Of a stretch of DNA of 31,790 nucleotides, positions 1-5,882 are shown one piece after another. Each line of letters opens with the position of its first letter. Within the stretch, counting starts at the first letter, position 1. The stretch lies in IMG/VR virus record IMGVR_UViG_3300032086_000144, positions 1 through 31,790 of that record; one strand, 5' to 3'. The notes under the pieces are model-generated. The model made no database searches. It worked only from the letters and a program-made list of their open reading frames with translations, and was not told the origin of the DNA. The stretch comes from a virus. Made by a program: the position numbers and the translations under genes.

Positions 1-137
1 GGGCTGATCGTGCTGTGCAGAATGGCTTTGCAGCATTGGAATCCATGCCTGATTGGTATCAGTACACGCTAGGTGTAATTGTTGCTGCAAGCTTTGGCGT
101 TCGATCAGCAACTAAATTTTTCGGAGGGAAGAAATGA
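1..137 (+). CDS. holin-like membrane protein, C-terminal end only (5' truncated)
   Basis: The frame opening at base 3 encodes 44 residues and stops in an ATGA overlap with the endolysin start. It contains a hydrophobic stretch (YTLGVIVAASFGV) followed by a short basic tail (RSATKFFGGKK), as at the end of a small phage holin. The position directly before a peptidoglycan endopeptidase supports a lysis role. The end is analogous in place and shape to the three-segment holin at 31270-31728 (FWFGGRAVGKYMKVKP against ASFGVRSATKFFGGKK), yet the DNA is clearly different. It therefore looks like an alternative holin allele at the same locus. The rest of the gene lies outside the window, so family assignment is inference. 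Confidence 0.6.
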   Translation, partial: ADRAVQNGFAALESMPDWYQYTLGVIVAASFGVRSATKFFGGKK

Positions 138-199
138 GTTATAAACTAGGAAAGCGCAGCTTAGAAAGGCTGGAGGGTGTTGACGAGCGGATGCAATCA
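134..199 (+). repeat. left copy of the contig-end repeat (pairs with 31725-31790)
   Basis: Sixty-four of 66 bases match the right end. The two differences (GAG/GAA and GAC/GAT) are synonymous in the endolysin frame. Identity begins exactly at the endolysin ATG, and the upstream DNA differs completely. The simplest reading is a circular or terminally redundant genome assembled from strain variants. A true gene duplication is less likely because the right copy is cut by the contig end. Confidence 0.85.
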
Positions 200-604
200 G
201 TTGTCCGGTACGCCATATCGGTGACCAAGCAAGACTTCTCTGTGATCTGTGGACTCAGAACCATCGAGGAGCAACGTGCATTGGTTGCTAAGGGCGCTAG
301 TCAAACCATGAAAAGCAAACATCTTGACGGATTGGCCGTTGATCTTATGGCGTATGTTGATGGTGGGCGTTGGGAATTAAATCTTTATGACGAGATTGCA
401 GACGCAATGGCCGAGGGCGCAAGAGCGATTGACGTTGGTATTTGCTGGGGTGCTGCTTGGTCAACTGCATCTTTGCCATACCCTATGGATATGCGGCGAT
501 GGAATGGCACAATGGAAGATGCCATGAATGCGTATGTAGATAAAAAACGCGATATGAAAAAACGCGCATTTATTGATGCCCCTCATTTTGAATTGATAGT
601 CTAA
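134..604 (+). CDS. M15-family peptidoglycan endopeptidase (endolysin)
   Basis: This 156-residue protein is a zinc peptidase of the VanY / phage T5 endolysin type that cleaves the peptide part of peptidoglycan for host lysis. The family signature SxHxxGxAxD is present as SKHLDGLAVD with ligands H63 and D70. The C-terminal PHFE motif supplies H151, and R42 lies in the usual GLRT position. There is no signal peptide, so it should wait in the cytoplasm for a holin. The start overlaps the preceding holin-like stop by ATGA and follows GGAGGGAAGAA. The first 66 bases recur at the right end of the window with two synonymous changes. Confidence 0.93.
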   Translation: MSYKLGKRSLERLEGVDERMQSVVRYAISVTKQDFSVICGLRTIEEQRALVAKGASQTMKSKHLDGLAVDLMAYVDGGRWELNLYDEIADAMAEGARAIDVGICWGAAWSTASLPYPMDMRRWNGTMEDAMNAYVDKKRDMKKRAFIDAPHFELIV

Positions 605-789
605 TGAAACGTAAGTTTGCACCTGTTCCCAAGGATAAAAAGTCTGGCATTCCCAAGAAGTATGTGAAGGGTTCGAAAGATCCTGATGCAACCCGGCGTG
701 AAATTCTACGAACCAGGGCGCTGTATCGCATGGGTAAGCTTACACCGGAAATGATGGATAAGATCAGCAAGCAACGGAGCAAGCGGTAA
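604..789 (+). CDS. small basic phage protein, KSGIPKKYV type
   Basis: This 61-residue, strongly basic protein starts at an ATG whose A is the last base of the endolysin TAA stop. The motif KKSGIPKKYVKGSKDP followed by RREILRTRALYRMGK resembles a small protein family found repeatedly in marine phages and their packaging or lysis neighbourhoods. Its function is not known. There is no membrane segment or cysteine. Its placement among lysis genes and three other tiny basic proteins suggests a late, perhaps DNA- or virion-associated role, which is inference. Confidence 0.75.
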   Translation: MKRKFAPVPKDKKSGIPKKYVKGSKDPDATRREILRTRALYRMGKLTPEMMDKISKQRSKR

Positions 790-995
790 TGGCAAAGTTT
801 AGCGGCATACCTGGGGCAGATCGGTTTAGCTCTGCGACCTTGAACAAAGTTTATAAGCGCGGTCTTGGTGCTTATTACAGCAGCGGTTCTCGGCCAAAGG
901 TATCGGCTCATCAATGGGCGATGGGGCGTGTAAAGTCTTTTGTGTCTGGTAAGGGTGGCGCAAGAAAAGCTGATAAAGATCTATTGAAAGGATAG
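789..995 (+). CDS. DUF5824-like small basic protein
   Basis: The protein has 68 residues. The pattern FSSATLNKVYKRGLGAYY, then HQWAMGRVKSF and GKGGARKADKDLL, matches what I recall of the DUF5824 family, which is common in phages and has no established function. It begins at the last base of the preceding stop (TAATG) and is followed after four bases by another tiny gene. It is part of a late basic-protein cluster downstream of the endolysin. The family name is from memory and was not searched. Confidence 0.82.
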   Translation: MAKFSGIPGADRFSSATLNKVYKRGLGAYYSSGSRPKVSAHQWAMGRVKSFVSGKGGARKADKDLLKG

Positions 996-999
996 CAGA

Positions 1000-1128
1000 A
1001 TGCCGTATGAAAAGTATTCTCCCAAGCAAAAGAGATTGGCGGCGATGGCCGGTGATCGTAAGAAGATAACGGCTGCGGATCTCAAGGCTGTTGCTAAGAA
1101 GCGTATGCTGAAGAAAGGAAAAGCATAA
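1000..1128 (+). CDS. tiny basic protein (42 aa)
   Basis: An ATG at 1000 preceded by GAAAGGATAGCAG opens a 42-residue lysine-rich frame that begins MPYEKYSPKQKRLAAMAGD. KYSPKQKRLAAMAG is a recurrent motif in small phage proteins of unknown function. The stop is shared with the next start (TAATG). Its place in a tightly packed row of four similarly basic genes makes it likely to be real despite its size. Confidence 0.68.
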   Translation: MPYEKYSPKQKRLAAMAGDRKKITAADLKAVAKKRMLKKGKA

Positions 1129-1253
1129 TGCCCTACGGTAAAGGAACATACGGATCTAAAGTTGGCAGACCATCAAAGGCTGATAAGATGAACCCGACTT
1201 TGAAGAAGATGGCCATGAAAAAAATGAAGGCAAAAAAGAAAAAGACCGCTTGA
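1128..1253 (+). CDS. tiny Lys-rich protein, last gene of the rightward late operon
   Basis: The frame starts in the TAATG overlap and gives 41 residues beginning MPYGKGTYGSKVGRPSKADK and ending in a lysine run. The MPY...K start resembles the previous gene, so the two may be distant paralogues. Its stop codon lies inside the loop of the bidirectional terminator at 1242-1265, so this is the end of the rightward late transcription unit. Function is unknown. Confidence 0.68.
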   Translation: MPYGKGTYGSKVGRPSKADKMNPTLKKMAMKKMKAKKKKTA

Positions 1254-1265
1254 AGTTACGGTCTT
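1242..1265. terminator. bidirectional rho-independent terminator between convergent operons
   Basis: AAGACCG (1242-1248) pairs perfectly with CGGTCTT (1259-1265) across a 10-base loop. On the minus strand the stem is followed by TTTTTCTTTTTT, an excellent U-tract for ending the leftward operon. On the plus strand it is followed by AATTTGCTTT, a weaker tract for ending the late operon. The position between convergent transcription units fits. Confidence 0.82.
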
Positions 1266-1284
1266 AATTTGCTTTATTCCCTTC

Positions 1285-1369
1285 GAGGGTGGCATTCCAT
1301 TAACAAGTTTTTTGTGTAAACTGCTCCACTGAGCTTGTGGTTTTGTTACTCGCAGTAACCGTCACCCTC
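1285..1369. other. multi-stem structured element at the convergent junction
   Basis: GAGGGTGGC (1285-1293) pairs with GTCACCCTC (1361-1369) as nine pairs with one G-U wobble on the plus strand. It encloses CCAC/GTGG (1326-1329 with 1337-1340) and the perfect hairpin GTTACT-CGC-AGTAAC (1345-1359). The wobble becomes a C-A mismatch on the minus strand, so a plus-strand RNA is slightly favoured. It may be a structured 3' end, an RNA processing site or a small RNA. No coding frame explains it. Confidence 0.4.
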
Positions 1370-1373
1370 ACGA

Positions 1374-1559
1374 TTACATTGGCTTGCCTTGTATGTGCAA
1401 ATTGCGCAAAAACTTTTCCAATTCCTTACGCGCTCTCCATAAATTCTGCTGAACATTAGGATGTTTTGTACCGGTGCGAAGATAAGCTTGGAGACAGCGT
1501 TCTTCCTCCCGCTTTAGATGACGTAAAAGTGCGTGATCTTGGGGTGTGAGTTCTAGCAT
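1374..1559 (-). CDS. small helical protein, distal gene of the leftward operon
   Basis: This 61-residue protein begins MLELTPQDHALLRHLKREE and is predicted mainly helical and charged, with no recognised domain. A good ribosome binding site (AGAGAGGTAGAG) precedes the ATG. The gene starts inside the 3' part of the zinc-ribbon gene in another frame, with a 104-base overlap. It is the last leftward gene before the terminator. Function is unknown. Confidence 0.6.
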   Translation of the reverse strand: MLELTPQDHALLRHLKREEERCLQAYLRTGTKHPNVQQNLWRARKELEKFLRNLHIQGKPM

Positions 1560-1656
1560 TCTCTACCTCTCTGCGCATGTAACATTCGGCACAATATGTG
1601 TCATAGTCTGTTTTTATCAGAGCATCCTTGCCGCAGTCCAAACATTTCTCAGTCAT
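1456..1656 (-). CDS. small zinc-ribbon-like protein
   Basis: The protein has 66 residues. CLDCG and YCAECY form a CxxC...CxxC pair spaced like a minimal zinc ribbon (residues about 5-25), typical of small phage regulators or nucleic-acid-binding proteins. The start overlaps the preceding stop by ATGA, which supports it. The C-terminal half is Ser/Arg-rich and lies in the overlap with the next gene, so a shorter functional product or a frameshift into the next frame is possible. Function is unknown. Confidence 0.55.
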   Translation of the reverse strand: MTEKCLDCGKDALIKTDYDTYCAECYMRREVENARTHTPRSRTFTSSKAGGRTLSPSLSSHRYKTS

Positions 1657-1886
1657 GGTCTGGCCCTCGGCCTAATCGCAGAAGAAACAACATCTGTTTC
1701 CACGCAGGTCATAAAGATGTCATTGCCGTAGAGCTTGACAATGTGATCGTAGATTGGATCAGCCAACCCCTGATCCATTACTTGCTGACAGTGGCTCTCT
1801 GAGGCGTAGACGATGGACGCTAGTGGCGCTGCATCATACGCTGCCATTTCATAGTCAATCATTAACACAGTGAAAAACTCAATCAT
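1653..1886 (-). CDS. conserved phage protein ending VVSSAIRPRARP
   Basis: This 77-residue protein was given the ATG at 1886 because GGGAG lies 9 bases upstream and the overlap with the preceding gene is then short. An ATG at 1901 would add five residues. The layout (hydrophobic N-terminus, YASESHCQQVMDQ in the middle, CVETDVVSSAIRPRARP at the end) resembles a family of small marine-phage proteins I have seen without an assigned function. It overlaps the next gene by ATGA. Confidence 0.66.
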   Translation of the reverse strand: MIEFFTVLMIDYEMAAYDAAPLASIVYASESHCQQVMDQGLADPIYDHIVKLYGNDIFMTCVETDVVSSAIRPRARP

Positions 1887-2235
1887 CCTTGCGTCTCCCA
1901 TCTTTGAATTTGATCTTGTGATGCCGGGCTACATTATCAACTGAGTTCCAAGTAACGCCCATTGCTTGTGCTGTTTGCATCTTTGTTAATCCCTGACGCG
2001 CATATGATTCATATTCTTCTATGCTGAATCCTTTGCGTCCCCGTATGGTGTCTGTGAATAGCGGCCAATCCAGAGAATAACGCTCCGCCATGCTTGAGAT
2101 TGAGGTTGTTGCTTTGCCCAGAACCATTGCCGCTTGTGATCGGCTCATTCTTTTATCAATCATTTCTTGCAGCAACGCGGCGCGTTTTGTGTGCATATCT
2201 TGGGTTATGCTTGCCCATCTCTCTTGCCAGTTCAT
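1879..2235 (-). CDS. tandem helix-turn-helix DNA-binding protein (putative regulator)
   Basis: The 118-residue protein shows two helix-turn-helix-like segments: RMSRSQAAMVLGKATTSIS (about residues 29-47) and GLTKMQTAQAMGVTWNSVD (about 83-101), the latter followed by HHKIKFKDGRRKDD. The second looks like GcrA-type or homeodomain-like HTH units known from alphaproteobacteria and their phages. Two units in one small chain suggest binding to a bipartite or direct-repeat operator. It is coupled by ATGA to the ERF gene, so it may modulate the same operon or the switch to late genes. The exact family is unsure. Confidence 0.68.
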   Translation of the reverse strand: MNWQERWASITQDMHTKRAALLQEMIDKRMSRSQAAMVLGKATTSISSMAERYSLDWPLFTDTIRGRKGFSIEEYESYARQGLTKMQTAQAMGVTWNSVDNVARHHKIKFKDGRRKDD

Positions 2236-2933
2236 TGTGATTGCAACCTGAATGTTTTCTCAACCTGCTTCATGCTTTCATCTGATAGCATATCGATGTG
2301 CGCGAAGTTGGCTTCCCACAGTTCCTCAAACTGTTTCTTGGATCTTTTCTGCGCTCCGTATGACCGGGCAAGATTGATAACTGCCTCACGATATTCTTCA
2401 TCTGTCTGGCATTTCTGTTTCTCTGTGCCATTGTGATAGAACACTGTCCAAGGTGCCGCTTGTGATATCTCTGTTTCATGTGAAACATTCTCCGGCTCAA
2501 GAGGCTGGACGCTGATATCCGGCGTGGCTTTCTGTTCTTCCATTGCTTTTTCCTTGCGAGAAACTGCCGCGATTTCATTGGCACTTGCATAAGATCCACC
2601 ATGCAAACCAAGTGACGCCAGAGCGCGACCGATCGCAGATGTTTCGCAGTTTTCTAACGCCGATGTTTTGTTGACGTTGCTGGAACCTCTGATTTCCTCA
2701 GCCATACCGCTTCCGATTGTCTGGCCCTTGTGCGTTACGATAGCCTTCACAACCACACGCTTCCCATCGTCCACCAATATCTCGGTATCGATCCCCATAT
2801 GCTCACCAAAGGCCATGCGGAATTGTTCAACGCGCACAAATACTTCTGTGTATTTCTTGCCGCCGCGCTGGGTGACGCCGTGCGTTCTGTTTAAATCGTT
2901 CACGGCTTTCATTGCATCGATTAGATTACTCAT
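2232..2933 (-). CDS. erf: ERF-family single-strand annealing protein
   Basis: This 233-residue protein carries the core hallmark of ERF-type recombinases near residues 90-112: ALENCETSAIGRALASLGL, preceded by the GSGMAEEI region. ERF proteins anneal complementary single strands in RecA-independent phage recombination and genome circularisation. The C-terminal third is low-complexity, then has a conserved-looking helical end. It sits with a Gp157-like partner upstream (ATGA overlap), an arrangement common in phage recombination operons. No phage exonuclease is visible, so a host nuclease may supply resected ends. Confidence 0.85.
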   Translation of the reverse strand: MSNLIDAMKAVNDLNRTHGVTQRGGKKYTEVFVRVEQFRMAFGEHMGIDTEILVDDGKRVVVKAIVTHKGQTIGSGMAEEIRGSSNVNKTSALENCETSAIGRALASLGLHGGSYASANEIAAVSRKEKAMEEQKATPDISVQPLEPENVSHETEISQAAPWTVFYHNGTEKQKCQTDEEYREAVINLARSYGAQKRSKKQFEELWEANFAHIDMLSDESMKQVEKTFRLQSQ

Positions 2934-3415
2934 TTTATCCTCACTGTTACGCCGGGGTTGCCGACTTCTACATTTGCGCCGGGAACAAACTCACCGGCTT
3001 CTAATTGCTGTTTGATTGCTGTGAGATCCGGTGTTTCTGTGATCTTCATAAGCTGAGAAGGTATCTCGCTCGGATCTTCAATGACAACTTTCTGTCTGGG
3101 CTTGGTGCGCGAGACTGTACCGAGCGGATGATCCGCTTTCTTTAGACCCATAGCGTCCAGCAAATGCCCTATGACTTGCGTTGTGGCGTCTGCTCTGGCA
3201 TCGTATCGCTTTGCGCGTTCCGTGTACTGTGCGGCCATCTCCTTGGCTGCTTGCTGACTTGCCTTGGCCCACTGTCTTTGCTCAATCAGCTTGCCCAAGA
3301 CGTCCATTGCGTCTGTCTCACCATCCAGTGTGTCCAGAAGCGTGTCCTCATCATCGCCGCAGATCTCTCGGATACTGTCGGACATGCGTTTAATTTCTTC
3401 AAAGTTGATGTACAT
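2930..3415 (-). CDS. Siphovirus Gp157-like protein
   Basis: This 161-residue protein has the Gp157 plan: an acidic N-terminal part, a long helical/coiled middle (about residues 40-95), the turn LLDAMGLKKADHPLGTVS, and a C-terminal KVVIEDPSEIPSQL...AIKQQLEAGEFVPGANVEV. Family members accompany single-strand annealing proteins in phages and have been linked to phage resistance phenotypes in Streptococcus; the biochemistry is unresolved. It is preceded by GGAAGGAAA and directly follows the structured RNA element at 3461-3557 on the leftward transcript. Confidence 0.88.
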   Translation of the reverse strand: MYINFEEIKRMSDSIREICGDDEDTLLDTLDGETDAMDVLGKLIEQRQWAKASQQAAKEMAAQYTERAKRYDARADATTQVIGHLLDAMGLKKADHPLGTVSRTKPRQKVVIEDPSEIPSQLMKITETPDLTAIKQQLEAGEFVPGANVEVGNPGVTVRIK

Positions 3416-3460
3416 TTTCCTTCCTTTTTTGCAGCATTGAATTTACACTGAATGTGCGAA

Positions 3461-3557
3461 GCCCGGTGCAGGTGCTTACGTTATCGCTGGTCCCACACTG
3501 CCTCAAGGAGAACAGCCCACTGAGTACCTGCAATCTCCTCCCTGACACGCGCCGGGC
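3461..3557. ncRNA. candidate pseudoknotted structured RNA in a leftward-operon gap
   Basis: In the 205-base gap between two leftward genes, GCCCGG (3461-3466) pairs with CCGGGC (3552-3557). Immediately inside, TGCAGGTGC (3467-3475) pairs with GTACCTGCA (3524-3532). The loop AGGAGA (3506-3511) is complementary to TCTCCT (3534-3539) in the 3' bulge, which would make a pseudoknot. The last pairs use G-U wobbles that are proper only on the plus strand, but most pairs hold on both. It could be a leader/riboregulator for the Gp157-ERF genes or an antisense RNA. It matches no known RNA family that I recognise. Confidence 0.4.
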
Positions 3558-3620
3558 CACCTTATGCGCCGTTGTGTTTTCATTCTCCTGTTCCCCGCAG
3601 CGGCGCATCTTTTTTGCATC

Positions 3621-3965
3621 CTAATCAAAATCTTCTGGCCCCAACTCAGGCAGGTTTCTCGCAAGTTGCAATTCGCTCGGCTGTGATCTTAGACGAAAGA
3701 AACCAAGATGTTCTGGGTATATATCCATGAACCACCGGGCATAGAGTGCGCTGAAGTTGTTATTTATCTTAAACGTAGACCTTCCTTCGTCGTCTGCCTG
3801 GTCTGTTTCCCACCGAATCCGCTCAAAGACTCCCTTTGCGGAATAGTTATTGAACCCACGCCCGATTACCTCGGACGTGAATTTTACAAAATACTCCCAA
3901 ACTTTGGGGTTTTCCTTGTGAAACTGGATTGCAGCTTCTTCGATCTCTTCGTATCGCGTTTTCAT
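3621..3965 (-). CDS. conserved phage protein (FxxxNPKVWEYFVK...FKINNNFSALYAR type)
   Basis: This 114-residue protein has an N-terminal FHKENPKVWEYFVKFTSEVI, then ARGxFERIRWET and KINNNFSALYARWFMDIYPE near the end. The pattern matches a small family regularly found in phage early regions beside replication or recombination genes. Its function is not established. The IRW...NNN...YAR core suggests a compact helical domain. It is translationally coupled by ATGA to the gene upstream. Confidence 0.76.
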   Translation of the reverse strand: MKTRYEEIEEAAIQFHKENPKVWEYFVKFTSEVIGRGFNNYSAKGVFERIRWETDQADDEGRSTFKINNNFSALYARWFMDIYPEHLGFFRLRSQPSELQLARNLPELGPEDFD

Positions 3966-4486
3966 GCTGCGTCCTCCTGATCGCCTCGCAGCTTTGAGGC
4001 TATCTCTTCAATCGGCTGCAGATTTACACCGAAAGCCTCGGCGCATCCACGATACCGACTGAGCCAACGGGTCAAATCCGCTGCGGCTTGCCGCCTTAAT
4101 TCAGCCCTTGATGTCTCATCTTCTGGGTTATACGGAACATAGCCGCCGCCCTTACGTCTGTTTGACATTGGGCTGATGAAGGCTGGCGCTTCGTAGCTAA
4201 TGACTGTCGCAAGCTTGCTGATATCTACCTTTTCAACAGGTGGGATGTGAATTTGTATCCGCAATCCGCTGACCAATTGACGAGCCAAAGCCATGCGATA
4301 TTGACGCGCTGCTTCTTTGTCGCCGGTTCCAAAGAACCTTTCATAACAAGGATGGTCTGGTTTATCTTCAAGCCATTCTGTAAACTCATCAACCTTGAAC
4401 ATATTGCGCCTGGTTTCTGTGAGGTAGCTATCAACTATCTCTTGACGCTCATCCTTGTTCCATATTCTGTCTATTCTTTCTTCCAT
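3962..4486 (-). CDS. conserved phage protein with central PAFIS motif
   Basis: The protein has 174 residues, is rich in charged helices, and has no membrane segment. The segments SYLTETRRNMF, RQYRMALARQLVSGLRI, EAPAFIS and GGGYVPYNPED, then RWLSRYRGCAEAF, resemble a hypothetical family I associate with phages and prophages of proteobacteria. The reaction is unknown. It has a strong ribosome site (AAAGGAAGGAAG) and follows the pentamer repeat, so it is the first gene after the long leftward gap. Confidence 0.7.
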   Translation of the reverse strand: MEERIDRIWNKDERQEIVDSYLTETRRNMFKVDEFTEWLEDKPDHPCYERFFGTGDKEAARQYRMALARQLVSGLRIQIHIPPVEKVDISKLATVISYEAPAFISPMSNRRKGGGYVPYNPEDETSRAELRRQAAADLTRWLSRYRGCAEAFGVNLQPIEEIASKLRGDQEDAA

Positions 4487-4554
4487 TTTTCTTCCTTCCT
4501 TTTGTTGGATGGTGAGGGATCAGCACGACCCCCCACCTTGGTTTTAGCTTTGCT

Positions 4555-4815
4555 TGCCACACCGGACCGCATCACACCGGGCCGCGCCACGCCGGACCCC
4601 GACCGCCTTGCCTAAACAAGCCACACCAAATCTAACCTTAGCGCACCTTAACAAACCATGCCGAGCCGAACCATGACCGCCTTGCCTTAACAAGCCTGAC
4701 CTGCCCCGCCGTACCGCGCCACTCCACGACCGCCGTACCTTACCGGATCTAACCAAACCGTGTCGTACCGTAACAAACCCAGCCGAGCCATGACCGCCTT
4801 GCCTTACCGTGTCGT
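4555..4815. repeat. degenerate pentanucleotide (CCNNN / NNNGG) repeat tract with four 13-15 bp sub-repeats
   Basis: Most of this stretch reads on the plus strand as five-base steps with CC or CG in a fixed phase, for example CCATG CCGAG CCGAA. On the leftward transcript it is a run of GGNNN units. Superimposed copies of GACCGCCTTGCCT start at 4601, 4675, 4728 (variant GACCGCCGTACCT) and 4792. It fills most of the 382-base gene-free gap 4487-4868. No credible coding frame exists; the long minus-strand frame is Gly/Arg repeat-derived. Similar tracts occur beside phage recombination genes. Role unknown. Confidence 0.8.
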
Positions 4816-4816
4816 T

Positions 4817-4845
4817 CGGGTGGACAACGGCAAAGTATCCACCCG
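4817..4845. other. 8-bp stem-loop at the edge of the pentamer tract
   Basis: CGGGTGGA (4817-4824) pairs with TCCACCCG (4838-4845) over a 13-base loop, just after the stop of the RAMP-like gene in leftward transcription. No U-tract follows on either side, so it is more likely an RNA processing or stability element than a rho-independent terminator. Confidence 0.5.
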
Positions 4846-4868
4846 TATTGCTTGCCGATAACATCTCC

Positions 4869-5636
4869 TTATGCTGCCATTCTGCGAGCGCGTTCTTCAT
4901 CCAAGAAGCCCATCAACTCTGCTGTCATTTCATCCGCATACTCTGGATAATCCAACGCATACTTTTGTTCTTCCATTCCAAACTTGGTGATGCGCTTCCA
5001 ATCGTCCTTGTAGTCTTTCCAATTCGGCAACTCTTCGCCGGTTACTGTAAAGCAACCATATGCCCCGCGCCCTTTCTCTTGTCGAAAGTCTCCAAGTCCA
5101 ATGATAGAACCCGCATTCTGTAGAAGGGTGAAAACATCTGAGGCTGAAAGTGTAGGCATCACAAACTTGATGTCAATCTCTGCGCACCATTCCGGCAAGT
5201 AAGCCCTCGTTCGCATGTCTGGCGTCTTGTTTATGTTTGCCATTCGTACCGTGTCGATCTTCAGATATGGCTTGCCATAGATTTCTGTCTGCAATTGTGG
5301 CAAAAACAGAAGGCGCTGTGCATTTGTTCTCGCAACTCCCTTTGTTTCAATGGCCGCTGTAGACATTGCTTGCTTGATTGCCGCCGGGGGAAAATACAGA
5401 TGTGTATTCCCATGGCTTTTTTTATACACGGAATCCCGAAACTCTTCTTCTGGATTGTGTTTTATCTCGCGCTTTTCCGCTGTGGTTTTTGGCGTACCGC
5501 CTATGAGCAAATCGCGCTTGGCCTTGATGCTCATTGAATTGTAGTAAAATGGGGTCGCTCCGATAAGTCGCAACTTTATTTCACCATGTTTTAGCGCGGT
5601 AACTAACGCGCCCTCTGTGGACTTTTTAACTGGCAT
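4869..5636 (-). CDS. RAMP/Cas7-like phage protein of unknown function
   Basis: The 255-residue start at 5636 is set by an ideal AAGGAAGGAAGAA ribosome site; an in-frame TTG at 5663 is less likely. IKLRLIGATPFYYNSM near residue 20 and a late glycine-rich loop (GLGDFRQEKGRGAYG, residues about 180-194) match a family common in actinophages and proteobacterial phages. There the sequence ends ...IGLGDWR...GRF. The beta-rich N-terminus plus the G-loop recall RNA-binding RAMP/Cas7 folds, but this is inference from pattern. It sits in the recombination operon directly after a zinc ribbon gene and before the repeat tract. Confidence 0.72.
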   Translation of the reverse strand: MPVKKSTEGALVTALKHGEIKLRLIGATPFYYNSMSIKAKRDLLIGGTPKTTAEKREIKHNPEEEFRDSVYKKSHGNTHLYFPPAAIKQAMSTAAIETKGVARTNAQRLLFLPQLQTEIYGKPYLKIDTVRMANINKTPDMRTRAYLPEWCAEIDIKFVMPTLSASDVFTLLQNAGSIIGLGDFRQEKGRGAYGCFTVTGEELPNWKDYKDDWKRITKFGMEEQKYALDYPEYADEMTAELMGFLDEERARRMAA

Positions 5637-5796
5637 TTCTTCCTTCCTTTCTGTCAGTTTCAATTTCTCCGCTTCCCTTACAGATCAAACAATCATCCCA
5701 CTTTGTATCGATATACCCGATATCTCGTGTGAAGCTTTGGGGCCGGGGGATTTCATATTCAACCTGGCCGTCCCCGTCACAATATGGGCAGATCAT
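5626..5796 (-). CDS. small zinc-finger protein, DnaJ-type CxxCxGxG repeats
   Basis: The frame from ATG 5796 encodes 56 residues. CPYCDGDG near the N-terminus and CLICKGSG about 30 residues later form two DnaJ-like CxxCxGxG half-sites that should bind one zinc. Such mini zinc fingers are common in phage early operons and are usually uncharacterised. The ATG overlaps the preceding TM-peptide stop (ATGA). A TTG at 5847 would add a hydrophobic extension that is already encoded in another frame by the TM peptide, so it was rejected. Confidence 0.74.
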   Translation of the reverse strand: MICPYCDGDGQVEYEIPRPQSFTRDIGYIDTKWDDCLICKGSGEIETDRKEGRNAS

Positions 5797-5882
5797 TGCA
5801 AGATCCCCGCAATCACCATGCAACCATAAAAGATTGCAAACAAACAAACCGCACCCACCATATCACCGATAAAGTTTTTCAT
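5793..5882 (-). CDS. single-transmembrane micro-protein (29 aa)
   Basis: An ATG at 5882 overlaps the upstream stop and its own stop overlaps the downstream ATG, both as ATGA. The peptide starts MKNFIGDMVGAVCLFAIFYG and continues hydrophobic to its end, one membrane helix with a short polar start. MKNFIGD-type peptides recur in phage early regions. Function is unknown; membrane anchoring is predicted from hydrophobicity only. Confidence 0.66.
   Translation of the reverse strand: MKNFIGDMVGAVCLFAIFYGCMVIAGILQ

Noticed and set aside
570-1149. Minus-strand frames opposite the small basic genes
   Set aside because: They are shadows of tightly packed plus-strand genes with overlapping stops and starts.
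3399-3608. 69-residue minus-strand frame before the Gp157-like gene
   Set aside because: No clear ribosome site, odd composition, and it runs through the paired RNA element; it overlaps the start of the next gene.
4555-4815. CRISPR array
   Set aside because: Repeat steps are five bases with degenerate content and no spacers of constant length.
4544-4900. Long minus-strand frame of 118 residues over the pentamer tract
   Set aside because: It is Gly/Arg/Val repeat sequence forced by the GGNNN steps, has no ribosome site and overlaps the RAMP-like gene end.
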